Assembly (NCBI GenBank): GCA_937877545.1
Contig: CALFJE010000063.1
Coordinates: forward strand, 13,209 to 77,208
Length of the DNA stretch: 64,000 nucleotides
Direction: 5' to 3'
Source of the DNA: an uncultured Selenomonadales bacterium
GTDB lineage: Bacteria > Bacillota > Negativicutes > Selenomonadales > Selenomonadaceae
Numbering within the stretch: the stretch's first letter is position 1; the number at the start of each line of letters is the position of its first letter. The position numbers were made by a program, and so were the translations under genes. Below the pieces are notes generated by a model. It was not told where the DNA came from and ran no database searches. It saw nothing but the letters and a program-made list of their open reading frames with translations. Below are positions 25,421 through 32,607 of the stretch, piece by piece.

Positions 25421-26448
25421 ATGTCAATAATCCCCCCCCTCCGTCAACCTGCGCGGTGTCGGTGGTTATCCCCATGTACAACGCGGCTAAATACATCGGT
25501 ACAACTTTGGAGAGTTTGTTGGCTCAAACGTTCACGGATTTTGAAGTCATAATCGCGGACGATTGCTCGACGGATTCAAGTTGCGCCGTCGTGGAAAGTT
25601 ACATGCCGAGGTTCGGCGGGCGGCTCAAACTCTCGCATATGAAACGAAATTCGGGCGGACCCGGTGCGCCGTGCAATAAATCCATCGCTCATGCTCGCGG
25701 CAAATACATTTATCAAATTGACAACGACGACCTGCTCGTAAGCAACGCCCTGGAAACGCTGTACACTGCGGCTGAGCATTTTAACGCGGACGTCGTTCAT
25801 ATGTCCCGATACATTTTTTTTAGGGACGAGCCGTCGAATCCTTTTCCCGCCCGCGATAAGCTTTTTATTACGCAAAGTTTCAGTGATGAAATTATGCTTG
25901 ATCCCGAAGACATAGGCGAACGCATAGAAATTTTTTGTAAGGATTTTACCGGCGTGGAGGGTTGGCTGAAATTTGTAAGGCGCGATTTTCTCGTCGAAAA
26001 CGAAATTATATTCCCCGACAATATGAAAGCGTCGCAAGATGTAATTTGGACGATTGAACTGCTTTATTACGCGAAACGTTATTTGCGCATTCCGCAACCG
26101 CTTTATGTCCATCGGTTTCGTCCCGATTCTGTCTCCGCGCTTAATCGTCAAGGTTTGGCATGCATTGAGTATTGGGGAACGTTATTGGTGCAAGGTTTGG
26201 CGTTTCTTTGCAGATTCTTTGACGAGCAAAAATTTTTCCGCGATAATCCGCAGGACGCATTAAAATTGCTCGATTGGTTCAAGCAAACTCACGCCAAAAA
26301 TTTCATTCCCGTACTGTCGAAAGTGCCGCCGCATGAGGCTCAAAAAGTTTTGGCGGAGAATTTTTCGGCAGCATTCGGAGCGCACGCAGATTTAATCGCG
26401 TATCTTTGCACGTCGATAACCGAACTCGAACGGCGGCTGAAAGTTTGA
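25421..26448 (+). CDS. GT2 family glycosyltransferase, out of frame at a poly-C tract
   Basis: ATG 25421 has an ideal AGGAGG eight bases upstream, but the frame hits a run of eight C at 25432-25439 that leaves it out of register with the enzyme. With nine C it would read MSIIPPPPSTCAVSVVIPMYN and continue to 26448 (about 342 residues). The GT2 core is intact: VVIPMYNAAKYIGTTLESLL, VIIADDCSTD, GGPGAPCNKSIAHARG and YIYQIDNDDL (the DxD-type metal site). An in-frame ATG at 25363 has no ribosome site and lies in the palindrome. This fits a phase-variable surface-glycan gene in the off state, or a homopolymer sequencing error. Confidence 0.75.
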
Positions 26449-26460
26449 AGGAGGATTTAC

Positions 26461-27339
26461 ATGCAGATTAAGGGAACGCTGATGCTCTTGGGCGCGGCGT
26501 TTTTTTGGGGGACGACGTTCGTCGCGCAGTCAACGGGCATGGAGGAGTTGGAGCCGTTTTCCTACGCGGCGGGCAGATATTTGGTCGGTTTCGTGTCGCT
26601 GGTCGTGCTGTTAATCCTCACGCGCAGACAGCGGAAGATTGAACGTCGGCAAAAAAATTACGGGCGCGGCTTTCTAATCGGGCTGATAATCGGCGTGGTG
26701 CTGTTTATTGCAAGCTCCATGCAACAGGTCGCCCTGCAATATTCGACGGCGGGCAAGGCGGCGTTCATAACGTGCTTGTATATCGTCTTCGTGCCGCTGG
26801 GCGCAAAATTTTTGGGCAAAGTGATTCGACGGGAGAATTGGATTGGCGCGGGGCTGGCAATAGTCGGGCTGTACCTGTTGGCGGTCGGCGAAGGTTTCTC
26901 TGTTCAAATCGGCGACGCGATACTTTTCGTGAGCGCGTTTTTTTGGACGGCTCATATCCTTATGGCTGACAGATTCGCCAATCGGGTTGACGTTATCGAA
27001 ATGTCCGCCGCGCAGATTTTCATGACTCTGATACTTAGTTCCTTAACGATGTTCGCCATTGAAACGCCGCGCCTGTCCGCCATGCTCAACGCCTGGTTTC
27101 CGATAATTTACGGCGGCTTGATGAGTTCGGGTATCGCGTTCACGTTACAGCTTTACGGGCAGAAGTACGCAGACCCTTCGACGGCGGCAATCTTGATGAG
27201 CTTCGAGGCAATCTTTGGAGCATTGGCGGGTTGGTTCTTCCTTAACGAGGTCATGACGGGGCGGGAAGTCTTGGGCTGTGCGCTGATGTTGTTCGGCATG
27301 CTTGCCACGCAGTGGACGCTGATTAAGCGGTCTGTGTGA
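26461..27339 (+). CDS. EamA/DMT-family transporter
   Basis: The 292-residue product has ten predicted membrane helices in two EamA repeats. The first begins with GAAFFWGTTFVAQSTGM and the second with ILFVSAFFWTAHILMADRF; PSTAAILMSFEAIFGALAGW precedes the last two helices. These carriers usually export amino acids or other small metabolites; no substrate can be assigned. ATG 26461 follows AAGGAGG, 12 bp after the GT2 gene. Confidence 0.9.
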   Translation: MQIKGTLMLLGAAFFWGTTFVAQSTGMEELEPFSYAAGRYLVGFVSLVVLLILTRRQRKIERRQKNYGRGFLIGLIIGVVLFIASSMQQVALQYSTAGKAAFITCLYIVFVPLGAKFLGKVIRRENWIGAGLAIVGLYLLAVGEGFSVQIGDAILFVSAFFWTAHILMADRFANRVDVIEMSAAQIFMTLILSSLTMFAIETPRLSAMLNAWFPIIYGGLMSSGIAFTLQLYGQKYADPSTAAILMSFEAIFGALAGWFFLNEVMTGREVLGCALMLFGMLATQWTLIKRSV

Positions 27340-27358
27340 AAAAAATTTTTCGGAACGT

Positions 27359-27397
27359 GTAACAAAAGTTGACACCCGCCGTATAATGGGCATAAAG
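27359..27397 (+). promoter_or_regulatory. Promoter of the double-glycine peptide gene
   Basis: A perfect TATAAT (27382-27387) has GTAACA 17 bp upstream (27359-27364). A perfect TTGACA (27369-27374) has ATAAAG 17 bp downstream (27392-27397). The two half-matched promoters are interleaved; which is used cannot be told. Either gives a short leader before ATG 27418. Confidence 0.55.
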
Positions 27398-27417
27398 AAA
27401 TTTGGAGGTTGATAACA

Positions 27418-27624
27418 ATGGCTGACGAAAAAATTTTGAAGGACGAGACCCCGAAGGACAACATCTTGAAGGACGAAATCTTGAAGGACGAACAACTCGA
27501 ACAGGTCGCCGGCGGCGCATTTAGAATGTTTGAACCAACTCCGAACACCGCCAACGACCAAAACACCCCTTCAAATCAGCTTGGTGCTATTAAAATCCAT
27601 CATGTATCTCACGGAATAGTCTAA
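27418..27624 (+). CDS. Double-glycine leader peptide (bacteriocin/RiPP-type precursor)
   Basis: The 68-residue product starts at ATG 27418, nine bases after GGAGG. Residues 6-25 hold four pentapeptide units (ILKDE, TPKDN, ILKDE, ILKDE). Then comes QLEQVAGG (residues 26-33), the leader end recognised by C39-peptidase ABC exporters, with L at -7, V at -4 and GG at -2/-1. The predicted 35-residue core, AFRMFEPTPNTANDQ...IKIHHVSHGIV, is Asn/Pro/His-rich and lacks Cys, so lanthionine or disulfide chemistry is excluded. It has its own promoter and terminator. No exporter, immunity or modifying gene is in the window. Bacteriocin, signalling peptide or unmodified secreted peptide are all open. Confidence 0.75.
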   Translation: MADEKILKDETPKDNILKDEILKDEQLEQVAGGAFRMFEPTPNTANDQNTPSNQLGAIKIHHVSHGIV

Positions 27625-27656
27625 CGCGGCTAACGGTCGCAATCGGTAAACAAAAG

Positions 27657-27683
27657 CCCTTCGGCGGTTGTCGGAGGGTTTTT
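27657..27683 (+). terminator. Terminator after the double-glycine peptide gene
   Basis: CCCTTCG pairs with CGGAGGG around a GCGGTTGT loop and is followed by TTTTT. It closes the peptide gene off from ftsZ, confirming a monocistronic unit. Confidence 0.85.
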
Positions 27684-27785
27684 CCGTTTGACGGGAATGA
27701 TTTTCCTGTCCGCGCCCGCAATGAAGGAAATTAACCTTGCGCGTCGAAGTTTGGCAAAAATTCTTTCGGAGAGGAACTGAAGCGT

Positions 27786-28976
27786 ATGGGGGCTAACGAT
27801 GCGGCAATCAAGGAGGCGTTAAAGAAACTTCGCCTTAACAGAGATCAGCAGAAGGCAAAGGACGACGCGGCAATAAAAAAAGCCCTCGTCACGATAAAAG
27901 TCTTCGGCGTGGGCGGCGGCGGCAACAGCGTCTTGAAACGAATTGCCGAGAGCGATTTTCTGGACATCGATTTGGTGGCGGTCAATACCGATTCGCACGC
28001 GCTGAGCTTCTCGGACACCGATAAGATTCGGGCTGTGCAAATCGGCGGGGATTTGACTAAGGGGCGCGGCACGGGCGGCAACGTTGCCCTGGGCGAACAG
28101 GCTGCCAAAAATGACGCCGAACGGCTCAAAGGCATGATGACCGGCGCGGATATGATTTTCATAACGGCGGGCATGGGCGGCGGTACCGGTACGGGTGCGG
28201 CTCCCGTCGTGGCGCGATTGGCTAAGGAACAGGGTATGCTTACCGTCGGCGTCGTCACGGTTCCTTTTAAGTTTGAAGGTCCGCGCAAGCAACGCATTGC
28301 CAACGAGGGTATCGTCAAAATGCAATCCTACATGGACGCCCTTATCGTCGTCAAAAACGATAACCTCATGAAGCTCCCCGAAAATAAAGACTTGTCGCTG
28401 GTCAGTGCCTTCAACGCGGCGGATACCGTCCTGCGTCAGGCAATTCGTTGCGTCGCCGAGCTGATTCTTACTATCGGCGTCATTAACGTTGACTTTGCCG
28501 ACATGACGACCATTTTCCGCCAAAGCGAATCCAGCGACGCGCTCCTGGGCATAGGGCGGAGCAAAATCAGCGCGGTTAAAGCTGTGCAGGAGGCGATTCA
28601 AAGCCCGCTGATTGACAAGTCGCTCAAGGGCGCACGCGGCATTATCCTCAACATCACCGGCGACGAAACTTTACCGATTCACGACGTGAACGCCGCCGCC
28701 AGCTACATTTTCAGCCAAACCGAGGACGACGTGAACATTATCCTCGGCACCGTCATTGATAAGAGTATGAACGGCATGATTCAGGCAACGATTATCGCGA
28801 CGGACTTTGCCGACAGCCTCGCGCTCAAGTCTCCGACGGTCGCGGTACCCAAGTCAACCGTCACGGTATCGAAGGGCTTCAACTTCGAGGCGCAACAGCC
28901 GCAAGCCCAGCCCGAAGATAAATCGCCGCTCTTCCAAATGCCGACGTTCACCTTGCGCCCGCGTGATAAAAAATGA
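27786..28976 (+). CDS. ftsZ: FtsZ (tubulin-like cell-division GTPase)
   Basis: The 396-residue product starts at ATG 27786 behind GGAGAGGAAC. The GTP-binding signature MGGGTGTGAAPVVA lies near residue 129, VFGVGGGGNSVLKR near 39 and the catalytic T7 loop VINVDFADMTT near 238, so polymerisation-coupled hydrolysis should be possible. Unusual points are a charged 35-residue N-terminal arm with a duplicated DDAAIKxAL-type motif, TKGRGTGGN in place of the common GLGAGGN, and a C-terminal peptide FQMPTFTLRPRDKK that only loosely matches the FtsA-binding tail. It stands outside a dcw cluster, so it may be a paralogue or a relocated main copy. Confidence 0.88.
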   Translation: MGANDAAIKEALKKLRLNRDQQKAKDDAAIKKALVTIKVFGVGGGGNSVLKRIAESDFLDIDLVAVNTDSHALSFSDTDKIRAVQIGGDLTKGRGTGGNVALGEQAAKNDAERLKGMMTGADMIFITAGMGGGTGTGAAPVVARLAKEQGMLTVGVVTVPFKFEGPRKQRIANEGIVKMQSYMDALIVVKNDNLMKLPENKDLSLVSAFNAADTVLRQAIRCVAELILTIGVINVDFADMTTIFRQSESSDALLGIGRSKISAVKAVQEAIQSPLIDKSLKGARGIILNITGDETLPIHDVNAAASYIFSQTEDDVNIILGTVIDKSMNGMIQATIIATDFADSLALKSPTVAVPKSTVTVSKGFNFEAQQPQAQPEDKSPLFQMPTFTLRPRDKK

Positions 28977-29653
28977 GCCGCTTTCAACGATTGGAACTTT
29001 TAATCGGCGCGGAGGGTTTTGCCAAGCTCCATGCGGCGACGGTGGCGATATTCGGCGTGGGCGGCGTCGGCTCGTTTACGGTCGAGGCTTTGGCGCGGTC
29101 GGGCGTCGGGCACTTGATACTTATCGACAAAGATAACGTCGACGCCACGAACATTAACAGGCAGATTCACGCGCTCGGCTCCACGGTCGGGCGTTCCAAG
29201 GTCGAAGTCATGCGCGAACGGATTCACGACATAAATCCCGCCGCGCAGGTTGACACGATTCAGAAATTCCTTTTGCCCGGCGAGCCTGTCGAGGATTTTT
29301 TTATCGGCAAATATGATTACGTTGTCGACGCCATTGACACCTTGACGGCGAAGATTTTCTTGGTCGAAGAGTGCACGCGGCGCGGGATTAAAATTATCTC
29401 CAGCATGGGCGCGGGCAATAAACTCGACGCGACGCGCTTTAAGGTCGGCGACATTTTTCAAACGTCGACAGACCCCGTGGCGAAAATTTTGCGCAAGAAG
29501 CTCCGCGAACGCGGCATTAAAAGTTTGAAGGTCGTTTGGTCGGACGAAACGCCGCAACCCGTCAAGGACGTTATCGGCAGCGCGGCGTTCGTTCCCAGCG
29601 TCGCCGGTCTGATTATGGCGGGAGAGGTCGTCAAAGATTTACTCAGCGAATAA
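28973..29653 (+). CDS. tcdA: tRNA threonylcarbamoyladenosine dehydratase (TcdA/CsdL)
   Basis: The 226-residue E1-like enzyme uses ATP to cyclise t6A37 to ct6A. It overlaps ftsZ by 4 bp (ATGA). The ATP loop AIFGVGGVGSFTVEALARSG lies near residue 25-44, the adenylation residues in DKDNVDATNINRQ near 52-64, and DAIDTLTAKIFLVEECTRRG near 118. It carries DPVAKILRKKLRERGI and ends IGSAAFVPSVAGLIMA, as in TcdA. The pathway links it functionally to tsaE/tsaB 4 kb upstream. Confidence 0.92.
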   Translation: MSRFQRLELLIGAEGFAKLHAATVAIFGVGGVGSFTVEALARSGVGHLILIDKDNVDATNINRQIHALGSTVGRSKVEVMRERIHDINPAAQVDTIQKFLLPGEPVEDFFIGKYDYVVDAIDTLTAKIFLVEECTRRGIKIISSMGAGNKLDATRFKVGDIFQTSTDPVAKILRKKLRERGIKSLKVVWSDETPQPVKDVIGSAAFVPSVAGLIMAGEVVKDLLSE

Positions 29654-29658
29654 AAAAT

Positions 29659-29688
29659 CCCCCGTCGCACGATGGGGGAAAATTTTTT
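29659..29688. terminator. Bidirectional terminator
   Basis: CCCCCGTC and GATGGGGG form an 8-bp stem around GCAC, flanked by A-rich sequence on the left and T7 on the right. It serves both tcdA (rightward) and the TPR gene (leftward). Confidence 0.85.
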
Positions 29689-29692
29689 TGCG

Positions 29693-31087
29693 TTAGCCCT
29701 TGTAGCCCAGTGCCTTAGCCTTAGCGAAATCAGCTCGCGCTTTTTTCATGTTTCCAAGTTCTCGATAACAAATTCCACGCAGTTGATAAGCGTTGGTGTA
29801 ATTCGGATTGAGTTCAATGGCTTTAGTGGCGTCAGCAATCGCCTGCTTGAAATTACCCATCAATGCATAAGCGATACCGCGATTGTTGTACGCCTCTACT
29901 AAATTCGGATTTAACGCGATTGCCTTGTCGTAGTCCTGAATAGCCCGCTCGTATTGTCCCTGCTTGTCATAAGCGAAACCGCGATTATTGTATGCATGAT
30001 CGTACTCGGAATTAAGTTCGATAGCTTTGTTGAAATCCTTAATAGCTCGCTCGTATTGCTTGAGCCCGTTCATATAGGTAACGCCGCGATTGTTGTATGC
30101 GGAGGCGAAATCAGGCTTAAGAGCGATAGCTTTGTTGAAATCTTGAATAGCCCGCTCGTATTGCCCTAAGTTGTCATAAGCATTGCCGCGATTGGTGTAC
30201 GCGTCGGCAAAATTCGGATTTAACTCGATAGCTTTGTTGAGGTCTTGAATCGCCCGCTCATATTGTCCTAAACGTCCATAAACCGTTCCAAGATTGTTGT
30301 ATGGATATTCCCAATTCGGATTAAGTTCGATAGCTTTGTTGAAATCCTTAATAGCTTGCTCGTACTGCTCCAAGTAGGAGTAAGCATTGCCGCGATTGTT
30401 GTACGCCCAATGCCAATCGGGCTTAAGTTGCAGAGCTTCGTCGTAAAGTTTAATCGCGCCGTTATAATCTTTGGCATAATAGAGCGCAAGACCCTCTTCA
30501 AGCTTTTCGTTGGCAAGGAAATCGCGGTCGGTGTCGTTCAGTTGCTTGCGGATACGGTCACGCTCGGCTTGAGTAGTCGCACGCTTGTATTGCTCCTTGA
30601 GGTCAGCAACCTGCGCGTCGTTTTTGGCAATGGCTTCCTGCAGGCTGTTGTTTTGCCGGACGATAGTAACCTTGTCTTTGTCATCGCGCTTGATATAGTC
30701 GACTAGCCCGTCAGTGTCGACGTTCGCTTCTAGAGTCGCCGTCCAAATGACAACGGGCAAACCGTCTACCGTAGCTGTCTTGCGCTCGTAACGCACCTCG
30801 CCCACGATATTCGTGATGTTGTTGGTGACGGCAGAAATATCGTCGTCAGTGAGCCTGAAATTGACGGAACGTGAATAGGTGGTAAGATAAACGCCCGCCT
30901 GTTTCCTTGCGCTTTCCTTAGCACGTTGCAGGGCGCGTTTCTTGGCGATGTCTTGATTCTCGAAATCGCTCATGACGTAACGCCCGACGCCCGTGTAAGT
31001 TTTAATCTCGGCACCAACAATAGCCGCCGTAAGCAAGCTCGCCACGATTAGCAGAGCCGCCAACGCTCGTCGAAAAACTTTTACCAT
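29693..31087 (-). CDS. Secreted TPR protein, family member 1
   Basis: The 464-residue product starts at ATG 31087 behind GGAAG. A signal peptide (ALAALLIVASLLTAAIVGA) leads into a domain of about 110 residues shared by four proteins in this window (TYTGVGRYVMSDFE near 40, then RALQRA and QAGVYL). This resembles the small alpha/beta domains of LPP20/FlgT-type secreted proteins. A coiled-coil segment (SLQEAIAKNDAQVADLKEQ) and about eight TPR units with the YNNRGxAY...A-IELNPN pattern follow. TPRs bind peptides or proteins, so the likely site is the periplasm. It is the last gene of the csoR operon. Confidence 0.75.
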   Translation of the reverse strand: MVKVFRRALAALLIVASLLTAAIVGAEIKTYTGVGRYVMSDFENQDIAKKRALQRAKESARKQAGVYLTTYSRSVNFRLTDDDISAVTNNITNIVGEVRYERKTATVDGLPVVIWTATLEANVDTDGLVDYIKRDDKDKVTIVRQNNSLQEAIAKNDAQVADLKEQYKRATTQAERDRIRKQLNDTDRDFLANEKLEEGLALYYAKDYNGAIKLYDEALQLKPDWHWAYNNRGNAYSYLEQYEQAIKDFNKAIELNPNWEYPYNNLGTVYGRLGQYERAIQDLNKAIELNPNFADAYTNRGNAYDNLGQYERAIQDFNKAIALKPDFASAYNNRGVTYMNGLKQYERAIKDFNKAIELNSEYDHAYNNRGFAYDKQGQYERAIQDYDKAIALNPNLVEAYNNRGIAYALMGNFKQAIADATKAIELNPNYTNAYQLRGICYRELGNMKKARADFAKAKALGYKG

Positions 31088-31100
31088 AAAAAATCGCTTC

Positions 31101-31505
31101 CTAAGAATCAGCCGCCTCGTCAAGCACGCGTTTTAGCTCGTCGGTGTCAATGGTCGCCGTGACGAACGCTTTGATAAGCAGACCGTCCCCCGCATCCTCG
31201 AATTCGTATTCGGTGGTGACTACGTGCAAAAGGCTTTCGCTTACAACTACAATTTCGTCGTAGCTAAGCCGGTTATTGTGTACTTTCGATTCCTCCTTAA
31301 TTTCAGCACAAATCTCCTCGGCAATGAGGCGCAAAGCGTCAAGTTCCGCCCAAGTTTTGGCGTCGTCAAGCGTACTTTCGACCTCGTCGGCAAGGAAGTA
31401 AACGCCTTCGCCCGTGTAGGTCACAATCTCGGCATGGACGCCCGCTGTCAACAAATTCAGGACGACTATCAACGTCGCCGCCGCCCGAAAAATTTTCCTG
31501 CTCAT
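31101..31505 (-). CDS. Secreted protein, N-terminal domain of the TPR family only
   Basis: The 134-residue product has a signal peptide (AATLIVVLNLLTAGVHA) and then TYTGEGVYFLADEVE and DALRLIAEEICAEI, the same domain that starts the TPR proteins at 29693, 59613 and 60968. It stops after that domain, with a terminal VTATIDTDELKRVL matching the family strand-helix. It lies 13 bp from the TPR gene and 22 bp from csoR. It may be a minimal partner or inhibitor of the full-length paralogues. Confidence 0.65.
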   Translation of the reverse strand: MSRKIFRAAATLIVVLNLLTAGVHAEIVTYTGEGVYFLADEVESTLDDAKTWAELDALRLIAEEICAEIKEESKVHNNRLSYDEIVVVSESLLHVVTTEYEFEDAGDGLLIKAFVTATIDTDELKRVLDEAADS

Positions 31506-31527
31506 GACCGCGCCTTCTTAACGTCGT

Positions 31528-31842
31528 TCAGCGGATGAACTGTTCGATAGCCTTGTTGAGGCGTTCAATTTCGGCGGTGTCGCCCGTTTTAACGGCGTCA
31601 ACTATGCAATGTTCGATATGGTCTTTCAAAATGATGCGCCCGACGGCTTTAATGGCGGCGTCGACGGCGGACAGCTGAATCAGCACTTCGGAGCAATCGC
31701 GTCCGTCCTCAATCATGCGCTTGGTCGATTCAAGGTGACCGATAAGCCGCGCCATTCGATTCAATACCGCCTTGGTCTGCGTGTGCGTGTGCGTGTGGCG
31801 AATTACCGTGCCGTCTTCCAAAATGTGTTCGTGTTCGTTCAT
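31528..31842 (-). CDS. csoR: CsoR-type metal-sensing repressor
   Basis: This is a 104-residue all-helical DUF156 protein. The Cu(I) triad is present with the exact family spacing: C50 (RDCSEVL), H75 and C79 (DHIEHC). The N-terminal tail is histidine-rich (HEHILEDGTVIRHTHTHT), as in nickel/cobalt-responsive relatives such as InrS, so the metal is uncertain. ATG 31842 follows GGAGGG. No copper ATPase or chaperone is adjacent; instead two secreted proteins follow in the same direction, so metal may regulate them. CsoR family: firm. Target: inference. Confidence 0.85.
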   Translation of the reverse strand: MNEHEHILEDGTVIRHTHTHTQTKAVLNRMARLIGHLESTKRMIEDGRDCSEVLIQLSAVDAAIKAVGRIILKDHIEHCIVDAVKTGDTAEIERLNKAIEQFIR

Positions 31843-31866
31843 GACTTGCCCTCCGTTTTTGCGAAA

Positions 31867-31911
31867 AGTTTATTCAATCTGATTGACGGCGTCAAGGAAA
31901 TTTGATACATT
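31867..31911. promoter_or_regulatory. Divergent promoters with palindromic -35 pair (csoR / small basic protein)
   Basis: Rightward: TTGACG (31883-31888), 17 bp, TACATT (31906-31911). Leftward: TTGACG (31895-31890), 17 bp, TAAACT (31872-31867). The two -35 boxes form the inverted repeat TTGACGGCGTCAA, so a dimeric regulator or RNA polymerase could serve only one side at a time. Confidence 0.6.
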
Positions 31912-31929
31912 GGCGGCGAGGTGAGCGTT

Positions 31930-32088
31930 ATGGCAAAGTTGAACGCAAGCAAGCTGAAGAATCTGGCTCGCGACTTGAAGGACGATAAAGCCGGCGGCGT
32001 CAAGAAGGTCGGCGACGCAGATAAGCAAGTCGAAGCCAAGAAGAAAATTTCAATCGGCGACGCCAAGGTTTCGGGACGTAAGAATTAA
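31930..32088 (+). CDS. Small basic protein, 52 residues
   Basis: ATG 31930 follows GAGGTGAG and has a good promoter, and a strong terminator begins 7 bp after the stop. The product (MAKLNASKLKNLARDLKDD...) is about 30% Lys/Arg with many Asp. It has no hydrophobic segment or cysteine and reads as a disordered or nucleic-acid-binding peptide. I do not recognise the family. A monocistronic unit with promoter, ribosome site and terminator makes it a real gene. Confidence 0.65.
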   Translation: MAKLNASKLKNLARDLKDDKAGGVKKVGDADKQVEAKKKISIGDAKVSGRKN

Positions 32089-32094
32089 AAAAAT

Positions 32095-32120
32095 CCCCTT
32101 CCGCTTTGGAGGGGGATTTT
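32095..32120. terminator. Bidirectional terminator
   Basis: CCCCTTCC and GGAGGGGG form an 8-bp stem around GCTTT, with TTTT rightward and a run of T leftward. It ends both the small basic-protein gene and the argG-argH-brnT-antitoxin operon. Confidence 0.85.
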
Positions 32121-32141
32121 GCTTTGAAGCGCGGCGTTCAA

Positions 32142-32330
32142 TCAGCCGGCAACTTTTTTCTCGCGCCGAGGATTCACGCGCTTGAATTTACTCAGCTGTT
32201 CCTCGGTAAGTTTCGGGCAATCTTCGTCGTAGACAATATCGTCGTCAGTCATGTGTTTTAATATCTCCAGCCGCGCCTTTTGCTCTTCCGTCAACGGTGC
32301 ATTTACGTCAATAACTCGCCTCACCAGCAT
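32142..32330 (-). CDS. Antitoxin partner of BrnT (non-canonical)
   Basis: The 62-residue product starts at ATG 32330 behind AGGAGG and overlaps brnT by 23 bp. It reads RVIDVNAPLTEEQKARLEILK, then DDDIVYDEDCPKLTEEQL and a basic tail. It lacks the ribbon-helix-helix of classical BrnA but has the acidic D-CPELT-like segment seen in short proteins that follow brnT in other Negativicutes (recalled). The toxin-antitoxin role is inferred from position, size and overlap. Confidence 0.6.
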   Translation of the reverse strand: MLVRRVIDVNAPLTEEQKARLEILKHMTDDDIVYDEDCPKLTEEQLSKFKRVNPRREKKVAG

Positions 32331-32607
32331 AATATTTCCTCCTTTCTGCCTTGTTAGCCAATCTTGCCGAAATTAACCGCGTCCTGTCCTCGCGTTCAGT
32401 ATACACGACAAACAAAATTTCATCTACTCTGCCTATCGTAATGTAGCGGTCTTCGTCGTCCGAGTGATATTCGTCAAGCCATTCAATGCGATGCTTATCA
32501 GAAAAAACTTTGGCGGCGTCAAAAAAATCTACATTGTGCTTGCGAAAATTGATTCGATTCTTTTCCTCGTCCCACTCGAAGACGATATTATCAATTATTG
32601 TTCCCAT
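32308..32607 (-). CDS. brnT: BrnT-family toxin (RelE-fold ribonuclease)
   Basis: The 99-residue product has the family pattern: FEWDEEKNRINFRKHNVDFFDAA at the start, then DRYITIGRVDEILFVVYTERED near 52 and RLISARLANKAERRKYY at the end, including the conserved R-SAR-A---ER--Y core. BrnT is a RelE-like mRNase that arrests growth. Its ATG lies inside the last codons of argH (17-bp overlap), with no ribosome site better than GGATT, so translation probably depends on reinitiation after argH. Confidence 0.88.
   Translation of the reverse strand: MGTIIDNIVFEWDEEKNRINFRKHNVDFFDAAKVFSDKHRIEWLDEYHSDDEDRYITIGRVDEILFVVYTEREDRTRLISARLANKAERRKYYAGEASY

Noticed and set aside
27369..27387. TTGACA and TATAAT here as one promoter.
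   Set aside because: They are only 7 bp apart; each needs a different partner hexamer, as described in the promoter entry.
29800..30450. Regular repeats of about 102 bp that could be mistaken for a CRISPR or minisatellite.
   Set aside because: They are the 34-residue TPR units of a coding sequence; the repeats are degenerate, in frame and lack unique spacers. The same holds for 59640-60330 and 61000-61450.
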